Shown here: in pieces, positions 1 through 10,699 of the stretch
Layout of the letters: every line of letters begins with the position of its first letter
Position numbering within the stretch: the first letter of the stretch is position 1
Source of the DNA: Dermatemys mawii
Lineage: Eukaryota > Chordata > Testudines > Dermatemydidae
DNA length: 64,000 nt
Reading direction: 5' to 3'
Assembly: GCA_007922305.1 (NCBI GenBank)
Contig: ML677374.1
Location: forward strand, 11,214,492-11,278,491
Translations under genes and position numbers: made by a program
The notes under the pieces: model-generated
What the model was told of the DNA's origin: nothing
Database searches by the model: none
Seen by the model: the letters and a program-made list of their open reading frames with translations, nothing else

Positions 1-445
1 GTGGGAGAAGCAATTTCTGTGTACAAATTAATTCTCCACTCCAGCGCTACTGATGTCAGAGGGAGTCTAGAAGTGGAACAGGTGCAAGGTCTGTAGTGCT
101 GATCAAAAGGAGAATCATCTTGGTAGTATGTAAAGTGCTTTGTGATTGTTTGCCGTTCATAAGGTTGTTACGTTGTAGGGTAAGTGGACCAAATTAACTG
201 AAGTTAGTGGGATGATGCTATGAATTTGACCCAGGGCTCTTAGCGAAATCTGCCTCTGAGTGAAATGAGTTAGAAATTATATTTCTTTTTTCATCCAAAA
301 GTCAACACCTATATGCCTGTGGTACATATAGGTGTTGCAGTTACACAGTTGTCCAAAGTTTTTTTTCTTAGTATGTGAGCAAACGTTCAGTTTTGGGAAG
401 ACAAGTGGTGTAAGATTTGTTATGCAGAATCCAGTAGAGGGTGAG

Positions 446-1671
446 TGTGACACTGTGCCCCATATTCTTCATAGTGATATTACTATGATATAATTATATC
501 ATAATAATGCTGTATTTTATGCAAAGAAGGCATGTGAGGTGTCATTGGAAAGCTTATGGTTTGCTGACTGATTATCCTATTTGTATGCATGTATAATTTT
601 TGTATCTGAAGTTGATTATTGATTATGTATCTATTTCACATGTAGCTATTCTGGGCAAGGCCCACTGGGCAAAATGCTCTCAGTCTAGATGTCTGGCTGG
701 GAAGGGCCCGTTCAGGTTAATGAGCCATTAGAAAGAAATAATAGGCCTTATGAGAAGCTCATCTCCCACCTGGTGAGCCTTCCTCTGTATGCTCCAAACA
801 GCCAGTGGGGGATGGCTGCTGTGACTTTACAGGGACATGTGACCATGTCACCTAGTGTTGGACTCCATCTTGAGATGTCAGTATTTTTCCACTGATTGGC
901 ATGCGAACCAAGCTGTGAAACAAAGGGTTCCTGCCATATGAAAAAGCTATATAAGATGAGGGGAGTGACCTCATCTGGGTTCTTCACTGACTCCCCACCC
1001 AAGAAGGTGCCTAGAAACACCTGAGGAAAAAAGACTGAACTAGGGGAAGTGCTAAAGGGATTTTTAGCCTGTGAATGGAACACCTGGGGATTCCAAGCTG
1101 TAAGCAAATTAAGAATCTGCAGCCTGTTTGTATCAGCATCTAGGTTGAGAATCTGCTATTCATATCCCACCTATTTAGTAAGCTATTAAGCTTAGCTTGC
1201 ATTTTTATTTATTTATTAGGTGATCTGCTTTGATCTGTTTGCTATCCCTTACAATCACTTAATCTATATTTTTATAGTTAATAAACTTGTTTTTACTTTA
1301 TCTAAAACCAGTGTGTGGGAATCATAACTTGGGGGAGAAAACTGTTGCATATTCCTCTCCACATTGAGGGAGAGGGCGAATTTTATGAGCTTATGCTGTA
1401 CAGTTGAATTTATACTCTGGAGGGGTGCATGCCTTAGGAGCTGGGAGGTGCCGTAGCTGAGGCCTTCCCATGCAGGAGCTGGTTAAAGAGCCTGCCTGCA
1501 TGTAACTGCAGCTGGGTGTGTTCCTAACTGTATGTATGGTGAAAGTGCAGGCTAGAGAAGGCTTTGCAGCTTGTCACAGCAGTGCAGTGTAAAAAGGAGC
1601 CCAGGCTGGTGTGTCAAGGCAGCTAGTGATACCCCAGTTCCAGGTGGCACCCTGGAGAGGAACTCATCACA
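446..1671 (+). mobile_element. Solo LTR of an endogenous retrovirus-like element
   Basis: This is a 1226-bp block beginning TGTGACACTG and ending CATCACA, so it has TG...CA termini with a 5-bp inverted end (TGTGA/TCACA). The flanks gtgag (441-445) and gggag (1672-1676) look like a 5-bp target duplication with one mismatch. Inside, in the order expected of U3-R-U5, are a TATA-like ctatataagatg near 947-958 and aataaa at 1280-1285. No internal gag, pol or env sequence flanks it, so it would be a solo LTR. The short ORFs inside show no retroviral protein similarity that I recognise. Strand is inferred from the TATA and poly-A order. Confidence 0.65.
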
Positions 1672-2104
1672 GGGAGCTGTGTGAAAAAACCACAGAATTT
1701 GCTCTCTCTCGGCCTCTGATTCAAATCAAATATTTCCTAGGAATCAGTCACTGATTTTGGGTAGAGATTCCTGAAAGAACGAATTGCCTGTGTGCTGTAT
1801 GTGACCACCTCTGTTCCAGGACTGGTGTATGTAGGTAAAAAAAACAAACTATACTCGGAATATGACCAGACTCCAGGTCACTGATTTTTTCAGTGGGGAT
1901 CTTGACCTGCAAGGCCCCTGACATCTGCAGCCAGTTATCTGAAGGGCAACTATAAGTAGAACTAAAAAGCTGATGAGAATTGGAGTGAATGTTCACATAT
2001 GCTGTTTTTGCAGTACTTATCTGGGTCTAAAGTATAAAGTGTTCAATAGAGACTGTCTTCCTATATGTATAAACAGCCCCCTGGTATGTTGTAGGAACAA
2101 ATAA

Positions 2105-2465
2105 TAAAGGTAGAGTAACAAAAGCAGATATTTTATCATTGTATATTTTCCAGTCTTCAGTAATACAGCGCTAAGATCAGTCTTAATGTTTCACATCTTT
2201 TCCTCAGTTTGAGGAGAAATACATAAAAAAGAAAATTAACCGTTCAGTCGTAAAATGGTATCCAGGCTCATTTTCTCAAATTCACATCTTTATAATGTCA
2301 CTTGGGGAAGTAGTGCCTCTTTGTGATAAGTCACTAGAACACAAACATGTCAGCAACATTTGGAACAGGGCATTTCTAATTACTAATGAGCATATTCGTT
2401 TGGGCAATTATCTGCAGAAATTGGGAAAGACAAATCTCATTACCTTTCTTTCATCTAAATCTAAT
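2105..2465. other. Candidate conserved noncoding block
   Basis: This is non-repetitive, AT-rich sequence without recognisable transposon text. It carries homeodomain-like cores (ctaattactaatgag near 2377) and E-box/MEF2-like A/T motifs. Neuronal genes of this type often hold conserved enhancers in large introns. No conservation data were available, so this is inference only. Confidence 0.25.
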
Positions 2466-3175
2466 GCATAGCCAGGGGGTTCCCTGAATAGGTTCAAATG
2501 GTGGGGAGGGGACGAGCGGGGGAATAACTGTTTTAACTAGCTAGTAATTGGTATTTTTCCTCTACAGTTGAATCAGTTGGGTGTATTTTTTCCTTCAACA
2601 GTTCTTAATGTGGAGGTAGCATCCCCAGTGCCTGCAGGTACAGTTAAGTTTCTGCCTTTGAAAGGTGAACCTGCTTTTCTAAAAGCATGATAAGATACCT
2701 GTCACAAGGACTTACATTTTATCTCCAACAGCTGGGGAGGAAAGTAAACTTTCAGTTCAGTGCTGGTGTAGGAGAGATGGAAAAATATTGAGGGAGCTGA
2801 AGGACATAGCAGCAACAATAATCTTTCCCTACCTGGCTTGCTAGGATTGTAGCTTTCAGCAGATTTGATTTTCCCCTTCCATAAAGCTGCATTGATTGCC
2901 TTACTTATTGCTTTATAAAAATAATAGATGTAATGACACCACAGGTGGGGTAGTCGGTAGATATTGTTTAGTGCCTCTGAGTCTAAAAGCACAGGCCCCT
3001 GCTACCTGTGCTAAAGAAACAAATCCATTAACTTGGGGGCACTAGCAAACTCATAAAAAGAGCTGGCTGGAAATTGTCTGAGGAAAACGCTGATTCATCA
3101 GACCAGAAACGTTGAGCAAAAATACCTCTGGTTTAATGAATTTTTGGTGAATGAAAGGCAGATTTGCATGGGAAA

Positions 3176-3445
3176 CCTGCCAGCTCTTGGGGCTTCTGGG
3201 AAGCCCAGGTTTTTGGGCTCTGCCGCTCTGGGGCAGGCAGCCATGCCCGGGCTTCCAGACTCTCAGCCATATTGCTGGGAGCCTGAAAACCCTGGGAGCC
3301 CCGGCTCTAACCAAGGCTTGGCTCCTGGCTCTTCAACAGGGAGCCTAGAAGCCCTGCCATAGAGCCAGGCTCCCAGGGTCTGGGGCAGCCCCTCCATATG
3401 TGGACTGTCCTGGGCTGGGAGCCCCAGGACTTCCAAACCAGTTAA
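3176..3445. repeat. GC-rich repeat-like tract with degenerate ggagcc motifs
   Basis: This tract is sharply more GC-rich than its flanks. It contains many variants of gggagcc/ggctccc, creating overlapping spurious ORFs on both strands. It looks like the internal part of a dispersed nonautonomous element, but no clear termini were found. Confidence 0.4.
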
Positions 3446-3545
3446 GTTGGTGCCTTTCTGGAAGTTACCTAGAGAAGAAAAAGTTAGAGTATTGTACATA
3501 AAGATTATTTATTAGAAAACTTAAAATTCTGTATACATGTCCTAA

Positions 3546-3795
3546 GGGCTCGTTTGCACCGTGAGATAATACACTCTACAGGGGTGTGATTTCTAAAGCA
3601 TACTGACATGTTGCCCATTAATTGGTGCATGTAAATCTTCCCAGATTCACCAGTGCACTTTAACATAGTACTGTTTCAAACAATAGTACATTAGAGCGCA
3701 CCAACAGGGTCTACACAAATTATTACACAGCACCTTAGTGCGCTTTAGAAATCACATCTCACTACAGCTCATTGCTCTCCCAAGTAGACAAGCCC
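3546..3795. mobile_element. MITE with GGGCTTG-type inverted ends and TAA target duplication
   Basis: This is a 250-bp foldback. The left end GGGCTCGTTTGCACC pairs with the inverse of the right end, GGGCTTGTCTACTTG. A second internal inverted match is formed by gtgatttctaaagc (about 3586-3599) and gcgctttagaaatcac (about 3740-3755). It is flanked by taa on both sides (3543-3545 and 3796-3798). A 3-bp TWA duplication is characteristic of PIF/Harbinger transposons, so a nonautonomous Harbinger-like element is the best guess. Confidence 0.6.
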
Positions 3796-4229
3796 TAAGA
3801 CACTTTTTTGCCATGAACCTAAAAAATCCCATTCTCTGTACATATCATGGGTCGTGGTTGTAAAGCTTTCCAATACGATGAATCTTAGCAGAGTCGTACG
3901 GTCAACTGAAGTTTCAGGAATCTGAGAATTTCACCAAGGGGTCTAACTGGTAAAGAGACTGGGTGCAAGTAGGAATTGAATACTTCATTTGTCTAAACAT
4001 AGATTGATATTTTAGGAGGAAAGGGTTAAGTACTCAAATGATTAGCTCCATGGCACTATAAACTACTTTGCCACCATAAAATATATTTATAAAATACGGT
4101 GCCAAGATATTTTTAGCCTTGTTGTTATAGTATGTTGATTATTTTGCACAATTTACAGCAAAAGGCATAAAATATTTGTCTCGTTCCTATGTGTATGCCC
4201 CAAACATTAAGAAATAAGGACATTCCATC

Positions 4230-4570
4230 TCTGATACAATATGTTTATTATCAATTGTATAGGTTCAGAAATTAGTTTTTGATGTTGACAAAAATAGTGA
4301 AAGCTTTGCGGAGAGCAAATTTGTCACCCACGGTAGTTAATTTTCACTAACTTTGATGCAGAGTTTAATTTAGATTGATGAGAGAGGAATTTTGTTATGA
4401 CTATAAAATCCATTAATTACAGAGCCTGTCTTAATTATGAATGACTTTATTTTAAAGTGAGGTTTAAAAACGAAATTAAGACTTGGAGCCGTTCAATCAA
4501 TACAAACATCAATTAGACTTGACTTTGTACTCCTATTAGTTTCTAGAGCTTTTAAATGAAGTGTAAAAAG
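4230..4570. other. Candidate conserved noncoding block
   Basis: This AT-rich, non-repetitive stretch has clustered homeodomain-type TAATTA/ATTAAT cores (cattaattac at 4411, cttaattatga at 4430) and ctttgat-like sites. It resembles developmental enhancers in composition only. No conservation evidence is available. Confidence 0.3.
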
Positions 4571-4841
4571 TGTACTGCTTTGTAGACATCTTTTAGACAT
4601 ATGCAAGGACCGGGGGGTCTTTGTCATTTCATTAACAGCCTCCTCACAACAAGCATAGATGGAATATCAAACAGGATGGTGGCTCATCAAAGAAGCTTAT
4701 GGAGCGAACTATTTAAAAGGAAGAATGTGCTGCAGATCTAGCAGGAAGTTAGATGCTCTTAAAGATATTAAATTAATAAGTATTATGTGGGTTACCAATG
4801 TACTGAGATGCCATAAGCAAAACTGGGGTCCCATTGTACCA

Positions 4842-4945
4842 TCTTACTTTGCACCTAGCACAACTGGATCTTAGTCAAGGAGTAGGACTCCCAGATGCTA
4901 TTTGCAATGCAAATAGCCAATAGTAATAATAGGAGGCGTATGAAT
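4842..4945 (+). repeat. 3' tail of a tRNA-derived SINE
   Basis: The text ttgcacctagcacaactggatc, followed by a taataataat-rich end, matches the tail 'gcacctagcacaatggg...' found again at 46370-46450 and 62205-62280. It is a decayed fragment. Confidence 0.5.
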
Positions 4946-4984
4946 AGGAGTAGATAGCCTAAAGTAGACAAGAAAGGCAAAGGA

Positions 4985-5105
4985 GGGAAGGGGAAACCGA
5001 GAGGGGAAGTGTTTACCCAAGATCCATTGCAAGTGAGTGGCAGAACCAAGGACAGAATCCAGGTCTTATGAATCCCAGTCCAGCCTCTCAAGCCGGTTTT
5101 ATCTA
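4985..5105 (-). repeat. MIR/CORE-like SINE, head portion, inverted
   Basis: It reads gtgagtggcagaaccaagga ... atcccagtccagcctc. This is the inverse of the SINE head and core seen in sense orientation elsewhere in the window (compare 46150-46260 and 48640-48735). It is truncated. Confidence 0.5.
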
Positions 5106-5109
5106 GCCT

Positions 5110-5236
5110 CGAGTAATAAAAATAAACATGTTGCACTTTTATAGCACATGTTGTCTCCGGTCCCAAAGTCCTGTGTAATAAATAAATAAATATACATTTA
5201 GTCTCTCAAAGTCCCTGTGAGGTAGGTCAATATTAC
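5110..5236 (-). repeat. SINE split by a hAT insertion (left part)
   Basis: The inverted SINE tail (tatagcac ... ctctcaaagtccctgtgaggtaggtcaatattac) stops exactly at the hAT element and resumes at 5695 (ctgtccctccaactgtaaag ... gagacatggagag). The order matches the intact inverted copy at 46045-46260. Confidence 0.55.
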
Positions 5237-5694
5237 CAGGGCCTGCTCTAGGCTTTTTGCCACCCCAAGCAAACCCCACCCCACCCTTTTTTTTTTTTGG
5301 CTTTTACATGTTTGCACTTTTCAATGGTTTTTGTTTTGGGATTTTTTGACTGTTTAAAATTAAAAAATAAAAACAGAGAATTTGTAGTTAGTGAAATAAA
5401 ACAATTTCCTGCTAGTCTACTCACTTACTCCCTGGGCCAGCCAAGGAGTGAGCTGGGCTGTGTCTGCCTGGGCAGAGCCTGGGGAGGGGAGCGGCAGCCC
5501 GGGCTGAGCCGAACTCATGCCGCTGCGCAGGTCAAGTCTGCAGCCAGCTCACGGGGGGGGGGGGGGGGGGGGGGGGCCCGGGCCCCCTGCCCGGCAAACA
5601 CCAACCGCCAACTGCTCTGCCCTGGGCCCCAGCAGCCGAACCCCGCAGCCACCCCAGCTCCTGCTTGTTTTGCTGGTGCCTAGAGCCGCCTCTG
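5237..5694. mobile_element. Nonautonomous hAT-type element with perfect 8-bp TSD
   Basis: This is a 458-bp element with terminal inverted repeats: left CAGGGCCTGCTCTAGGC, and right (inverted) CAGAGGCGGCTCTAGGC. It is flanked by the identical 8-mer aatattac at 5229-5236 and 5695-5702, diagnostic of hAT transposition. Its interior is GC- and CpG-rich and contains a run of 24 G (5553-5576) followed by a C/G palindromic segment. It has no transposase ORF. It interrupts an inverted SINE. Confidence 0.85.
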
Positions 5695-5765
5695 AATATT
5701 ACTGTCCCTCCAACTGTAAAGCTAGGAGAGCGGAGACATGGAGAGAATAACGTGGCACTGCTCTG
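5695..5765 (-). repeat. SINE split by a hAT insertion (right part)
   Basis: Continuation of the inverted SINE from 5110-5236. The sequence aatattactgtccctccaactgtaaag aligns with the 'tattatccccattttacagatg' segment typical of this family. Confidence 0.5.
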
Positions 5766-6089
5766 AGCTGTGACTATCTTAAAATGGCACCTTCTTCTGA
5801 GCAGTTCTGTTCACTTTGCACATCCAGAGTCACATCTGCTGACTTGAGGGACAAAAATATTTTGTAACTGTTGCTTAGGCCTGAAGAGGCAATTGACCAC
5901 AAAGAAGTGATTGGATTCCACTCCTGTTTATGCATAGTCACCCAAATGTCTGATTTGAATTCCAGTCAGTATTACCTGTGCAGGTCATTGACAGTGATGG
6001 GTTTGCTTGAGAGTCACTATAGACATAAAAGGAGCTGCAGAACTTTTATGCAGTGTTGTTTTATTTACTTTATGTAGCGGCAATGCTTT

Positions 6090-6205
6090 GAGTTAGTTTC
6101 CCAGACCTAAAGAACTCTGTGTAAACTCATAATCTTGTTTCTCTCCCCAGCAGACGTTAGTCCAATTAAAGATATTGCCTCACTCACCTCATCTCTGCAG
6201 AGCTT
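6090..6205 (+). repeat. Dispersed tail repeat, probably the 3' end of a Penelope-like element
   Basis: It contains agaactctgtgtaaactcat and then acgttagtccaattaaagat and attgcctcactcacctc. A second copy with the same order lies at 37100-37190, and the inverse of its end occurs at the terminus of the Penelope-like element near 14308-14345. Attribution rests on that shared end and is inferred. Confidence 0.55.
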
Positions 6206-7348
6206 CTTTTATTATCATTGAAGGCCATGCACGGAGGAGGCGAGAACTCAGTTGGACTCCCAGAACCCAAGTTATAAGTTTGGAGTGTTATGAGAGACAG
6301 AAATAACATAGTTTTGCTTCTAAACTGATCACATTTGATCTGGAAGTCACTAGGAAATGTTAAGCCTGGATTTCTACAATGCCATTTATAGCATCTTAGA
6401 AATAGAATAGAAAGCGCACTTTAAGAGGTGTTGGTGCCAGGTCTTACAGATAACTTAAGCTCTTACTTGGATGTGGCAGAATCCCTCTTTACAAGGATGA
6501 GATTTGTCCCAGCTGTCTTGCCAGTGCAGGTCATATGAGAAGTGTGTGGCACTTAGGTTAGAACTCAGGTGGCCAATGTGTGTGTTCTACCTTGTCTCTA
6601 TTTAAACTGGATGCTCCATTAAAACCAAGCTCTCATTTGGATAATTGGTGGAACTTGACACTCAGCTGGTAACTTGGCCAACCAGAAAACAAAAAGAGAG
6701 AGAGAGTGCACGAGGCAAACAGCAGAAGAAATTATCATAAACTCTTTTATTGTTTTAAATTCCTTCAGGCAGAGCCATTTGTACTGGAGAAAATCCTCCG
6801 AAGGTATATTTAGACCATATGAGCAGAAAAAAAAAGTACACCATAGCAAGCTGTTTACAAATGTGCTAACCTTGTTTAGTGCTACTAAAACTCTCTGCTT
6901 GGTGTGCTATGGCGTGCGTTAATTGCTTGGCAGAAAATATGCAACACTGCTTTTCTAAAATGATATAGATTGGCTAAGGTCTGCAGCTGGGGCAGTGTAC
7001 AGCGTTTATATAAATAACCATGGATGGTTCTGCAGTTCTTCTATTAAAACAGGGATGATGAGACTAAAGAAGACACAGTGCCAATTATTGAGTGTTCTTA
7101 CTTCTTCACTGAAATTCATTGCACCTTTGTGCTATGAAGCAAAAGGCAAATTCCATCCATTCTCGGCCAGTTTGAGAATTAATCAGAACACTGGAGGCCA
7201 AACTGTTACATCCGTCTCTGGGAGAGGATTGGGGACAAAAGCCTGGTACTCTTCTAGCTGAGGGTTGTAGAAGTGGGGAGGTCACTTGCCTCTTTGTCAC
7301 CATAATTCCACCTTTCTGAACCAAGGGATCTACATGAGAGGTACGATG

Positions 7349-7470
7349 CTCAGATAGCAAGTGTGAAAAATCAGGACAGAGTGTGTGGGGGGGGGATAAT
7401 AGGCGCCTATATAAGAAAAAGTCCTGAATATGGGGACTGTCCCTATAAAATCAGGACATCTGGTCACCCT
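7349..7470 (+). mobile_element. Short hAT-type MITE, family of 'gtcctga...ggtcaccct' (5' end decayed)
   Basis: It matches the better-preserved copy at 51577-51690: caagtgtgaaaaatcaggac, a G-run, taataggcgcctatataag, ggggactgtccctataaaat and acatctggtcaccct. The left terminus has lost the agggtgacc end. Confidence 0.65.
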
Positions 7471-7754
7471 AATGAGAGGAGAAAATGGGTCCATGGGTAG
7501 GAATGGGAGGACCACATAGGAGCAAGCCTGTAGATAATGAACATAGCCCAGGGATGTGTTAACTCTTGTGTGCCTGTCTCCACACTATGAGAACCTTCTT
7601 TAGTTGGGGTTCTGTGAGCTGCTGTCATGGGAAGCTGTGGAGGCAGGTAGCTGGCATTGAAGAATTCCATGTCAGAGGCATAGAGTCTCCTTAGCCACTG
7701 GCAATTCTTGCAAGGGTTAGGGACTGGTGGCTTTACTCTCACCTGGTTGTGGCC

Positions 7755-7960
7755 GAGGACTTGCAAAACCTGGGTTCGAGGTCTTGCTCTGTCAAATGCT
7801 CCCTCTGTGTCACCTTGAGCAAGTCACTTAGTTTCTCTGTGTCTCGTTCCCTCTCTGTATGAGGGAGATAAGAATACTCCTCTACCTCACATGGGTGTTG
7901 TGAGGATAAGTGCATTACAGACTGTCTGATGGTCAGATATTACACTAACAGGGGCCATAT
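7755..7960 (+). repeat. tRNA-derived MIR/CORE-like SINE, sense
   Basis: It shows the sense-strand order of the family: cctgggttcgaggtcttgct, gtgtcaccttgagcaagtca, cttagtttctctgtgtctcg, a 'gtatgagggagataagaata' core, and the tail acctcacatgggtgttgtga with ggataagtgcatta. A tRNA-like B-box (gggttcgaggtc) lies near its 5' end. It is not a functional tRNA. Confidence 0.65.
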
Positions 7961-8039
7961 ATTTATTGTAGGGTTCCTGTATACAGAACTCCTACAGGGT
8001 TGTATTTCCATGGCAGAGAAAGTGGTTTCTGTTTGGAAC

Positions 8040-8300
8040 CTCTCAAAGCTTTATAATTCAGGCCTTGTGAAAGGAGCCGGAGATCAAAATTGTGTCCGAA
8101 TAAAAGGGGGAAACTTCCTGGACACTTATTGAACTGAGCAGTAATCTGTCAAGGGAAGTGATGGAAACCCCATTGCTAGAGAGAGATTATACCTGACTGG
8201 ACAAAACATATAATATAGGGAGGAATCCCTCCTTAAAAGAGGGGGAACTAGATAACCCAGCTGGCATTTCCCATCTTTCTCTTCTCTTATTCTATGTTTT
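8040..8300 (+). mobile_element. Old CR1 LINE 3' fragment
   Basis: The text gggaagtgatggaaaccccattgctagag ... gggggaactagataaccca ... tattctatg has the layout of CR1 3' ends ('...ggttggactagatgac...attctatg'). It is strongly diverged. Confidence 0.5.
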
Positions 8301-8877
8301 GTGTGCTTTTGAGAAACTTAAATATCTTAGGAAGAGAGCAAGTGGAACACAGAATAGAGCAACAGTATTTGGCTTGATTCTGCTCGCCTGCCGAGGGACT
8401 ATTTTGTGCTTTGTTGTCAATGCAAAGCTATCCTAAAGCTGAACAGTCAAGGATCCCCCTTGTGTAAGGGGAACCTCACATGGCACAGAGCTGGTGTAAT
8501 GGCCCTTACATCTCCTCCCCATTCATTGGGCATATGGGACATGGACAAGAGGTGTGAGTGTCATAGCTTTTATCTGGCAATTCTTGGCTGCTATAATAGC
8601 CCTTTGGGGCTACTGGCAACTGGCATAACTTAATAACTCCAGTTATTATTTTAATCCAATGCTTCTTCCAGGAGAATGAACTGGGCCCGATTTTGTCCTT
8701 TGCATGTGTCTGGATTGTGTGGAAGTCACTGAGTCTCTAAGGGGTAGAATTTGGATTGCAGTCTTGGGTCTGAGCATGCGATCAGGAACGAGCCTTTCCA
8801 TTTGAGAGAGAAGTGACTTTCAGCAGAGATGGGAGGTAATACACGGGAGAGTTACATTTCAAAAGAACCTCTGCTTA

Positions 8878-9064
8878 GGGCTTGTTTTGCACCCCATTAT
8901 TATACTGTTATAACTCTATCCGTTTAGAAACCCCTTAGTGCAGTTGCAAAAAGCTATGCACCTTTATACCAGTGTAATTGTGTCAACGTGAAGGAATTGT
9001 ACCACTTTAAGGATGTTGGTTTATAAAAGTTACAGTGCTACAAACACTATGTGGAGACCAGCCC
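8878..9064. mobile_element. MITE with GGGCTTG-type inverted ends and TTA target duplication
   Basis: This is a 187-bp element beginning GGGCTTGTTTTGCACC and ending GTGGAGACCAGCCC, with inverted ends related to those of the element at 3546. It is flanked by tta on both sides (8875-8877 and 9065-9067), again a TWA-type duplication suggesting PIF/Harbinger. Confidence 0.6.
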
Positions 9065-9127
9065 TTACATGAAAAGGGAGCTGGGCGAGGGACCTGGTTT
9101 TCTGCTGCCTTTTACCTTGTGGAGTCA

Positions 9128-9185
9128 TTTACACCTGTGCACAGTCTGTACAAAATGCCATGGCAGGGGTAAAGGACTGCACGAG
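9128..9185 (+). repeat. 58-bp perfect direct repeat, copy 1
   Basis: It starts tttacacctgtgcacagtct and ends aaaggactgcacgag. It is base-for-base identical to 10066-10123, while the sequence on either side differs. Confidence 0.9.
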
Positions 9186-10065
9186 GCAGTGGAGAATTCC
9201 TTCACTCTCCTTTCACATGTAGTTTAATTTGAGAGGTGAATGTCACAGATTTTACCTCTCCTCTGCTGTGAGTTTTTCCTTCTCTCAGATTCTCTCTCAA
9301 AGAGTTTTATGGGTTTTTTTTTTTTTAAAATGTAATCTTCTGTATGTTGTATTAGAAGTTATGTTCCCTTATCTTCTCCATAGCTCACTGAGAAAGATGC
9401 TCATCTGCTCCTGCTGCTCCTGAGGTGGCTTCCCAGCAAAGTTCTAATTTGCCCAATTTCAAAGTTTTGCTAAAGCTGGGTATTCTTAGACTGAGTTGTC
9501 CTAGGCTGCAAGGCAATTTCTTGATGATAAAACATGTCAAGTATCAGACAGTGTACAGCAAGGCACAGTTACTGTCTCATTCTCTAAATAAAGGTCAGCT
9601 GTACTTGGCAAACATTTACATACATGTTTTTAAACAGACACCATTCCAAACATTCACAGGTACTGTGTAATGAATGCTGTACAGAGACTATGCCCTGATT
9701 TAACCGGGTGCTTCACTTGAAGCATGTGAGTAGTTCCATGGAGTGATGTAAAACAGTGGGAGTTGACAGTCAGGTGTTCTTTGTGATGAGAGGGGTCCTT
9801 AACTTTTGAACCTACTCTCCCCACCTACCCGGACATCTGTTGACATTCAGTCACACTGCAAGCTAGTCTGTTTACCCAGAGTTTGAGAGAGGGAGGGACA
9901 TGACAGGTGGTTGATATTTGAATTAGTGAGGGGAGTATTGCTGGGCTTGCTTCGTACTGTGACAGTTACTTTTTGCTCGTGGGAGTGGAGTAGCTGTTGG
10001 CTTTCCTTTTCACTTGATGGTGTCTTTAATTGTGGGAAAGGTGTCGAGATTTTAGGGGCTTTTTC

Positions 10066-10123
10066 TTTACACCTGTGCACAGTCTGTACAAAATGCCATG
10101 GCAGGGGTAAAGGACTGCACGAG
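10066..10123 (+). repeat. 58-bp perfect direct repeat, copy 2
   Basis: Identical to 9128-9185, 938 bp downstream in the same orientation, with unrelated flanks (ggggctttttc before, tatattcc after). Confidence 0.9.
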
Positions 10124-10299
10124 TATATTCCTTAAACATCTAAAGAAATTAATATCTGCAAAGAGAAATGCCATAGTAAATTTATCAAACAGCATCCTTA
10201 ATTAACTGTTTCAGTGTGGGTTAATTTGGGGGCACTTCCACATGATGTGCAACATTATCTAGACTGTAAGATCTTGGAGGCAGAGACTGCATATATTGT

Positions 10300-10495
10300 C
10301 TGTTTGCATACTGTGACTGTGTGTGTGTATAGTATCTATGTATGTAAAGTGCCTGTATATCATGTCTATGCATACACTGTGATTTGTAAATGTGCTTTCG
10401 CGTACATTGTGACTGTGTATAGATTTTCTGTTTGTTGTTCTATGTTTATATTGTCTGTATATATACTGTGATTGTATATTTCTCTGTGTCTCTAC
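10300..10495 (+). repeat. Degenerate minisatellite of tactgtgactgtgtata-like units
   Basis: Variants occur near 10307 (catactgtgactgtgtgtgt), 10370 (catacactgtgatttgtaaa), 10400 (gtacattgtgactgtgtata) and 10462 (tatatactgtgattgtatat), spaced about 30-65 bp apart in T/G/A-rich sequence. A short SINE-tail-like segment (ctagactgtaagatcttgga) precedes it. Confidence 0.45.
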
Positions 10496-10699
10496 AATGA
10501 TTCTATGCATATTGAGTAGGGCACTGAATACACTGAACATGTTTAATAAATAATTATAATAATGTGAGTAAAATCCCCTATTCCCCGTATCAGGTGTGAA
10601 ATAGCTGTTCTCAAAATTTGGCATGCTGTATAATAAGACAAGTCTGTATGGTGTCAAACTGTTTGTTTGTGCTTTGTAAGTATTAGCTCCAATGTGAAA

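Noticed and set aside
3144..3499. Several overlapping frames on both strands rich in Pro, Gly and Leu
   Set aside because: They result from a GC-rich repeat-like tract; no conserved domain or splice structure.
5297..5750. Overlapping frames with poly-Gly and Pro-rich text
   Set aside because: They lie inside the nonautonomous hAT element and arise from its G24 tract and GC-rich body.
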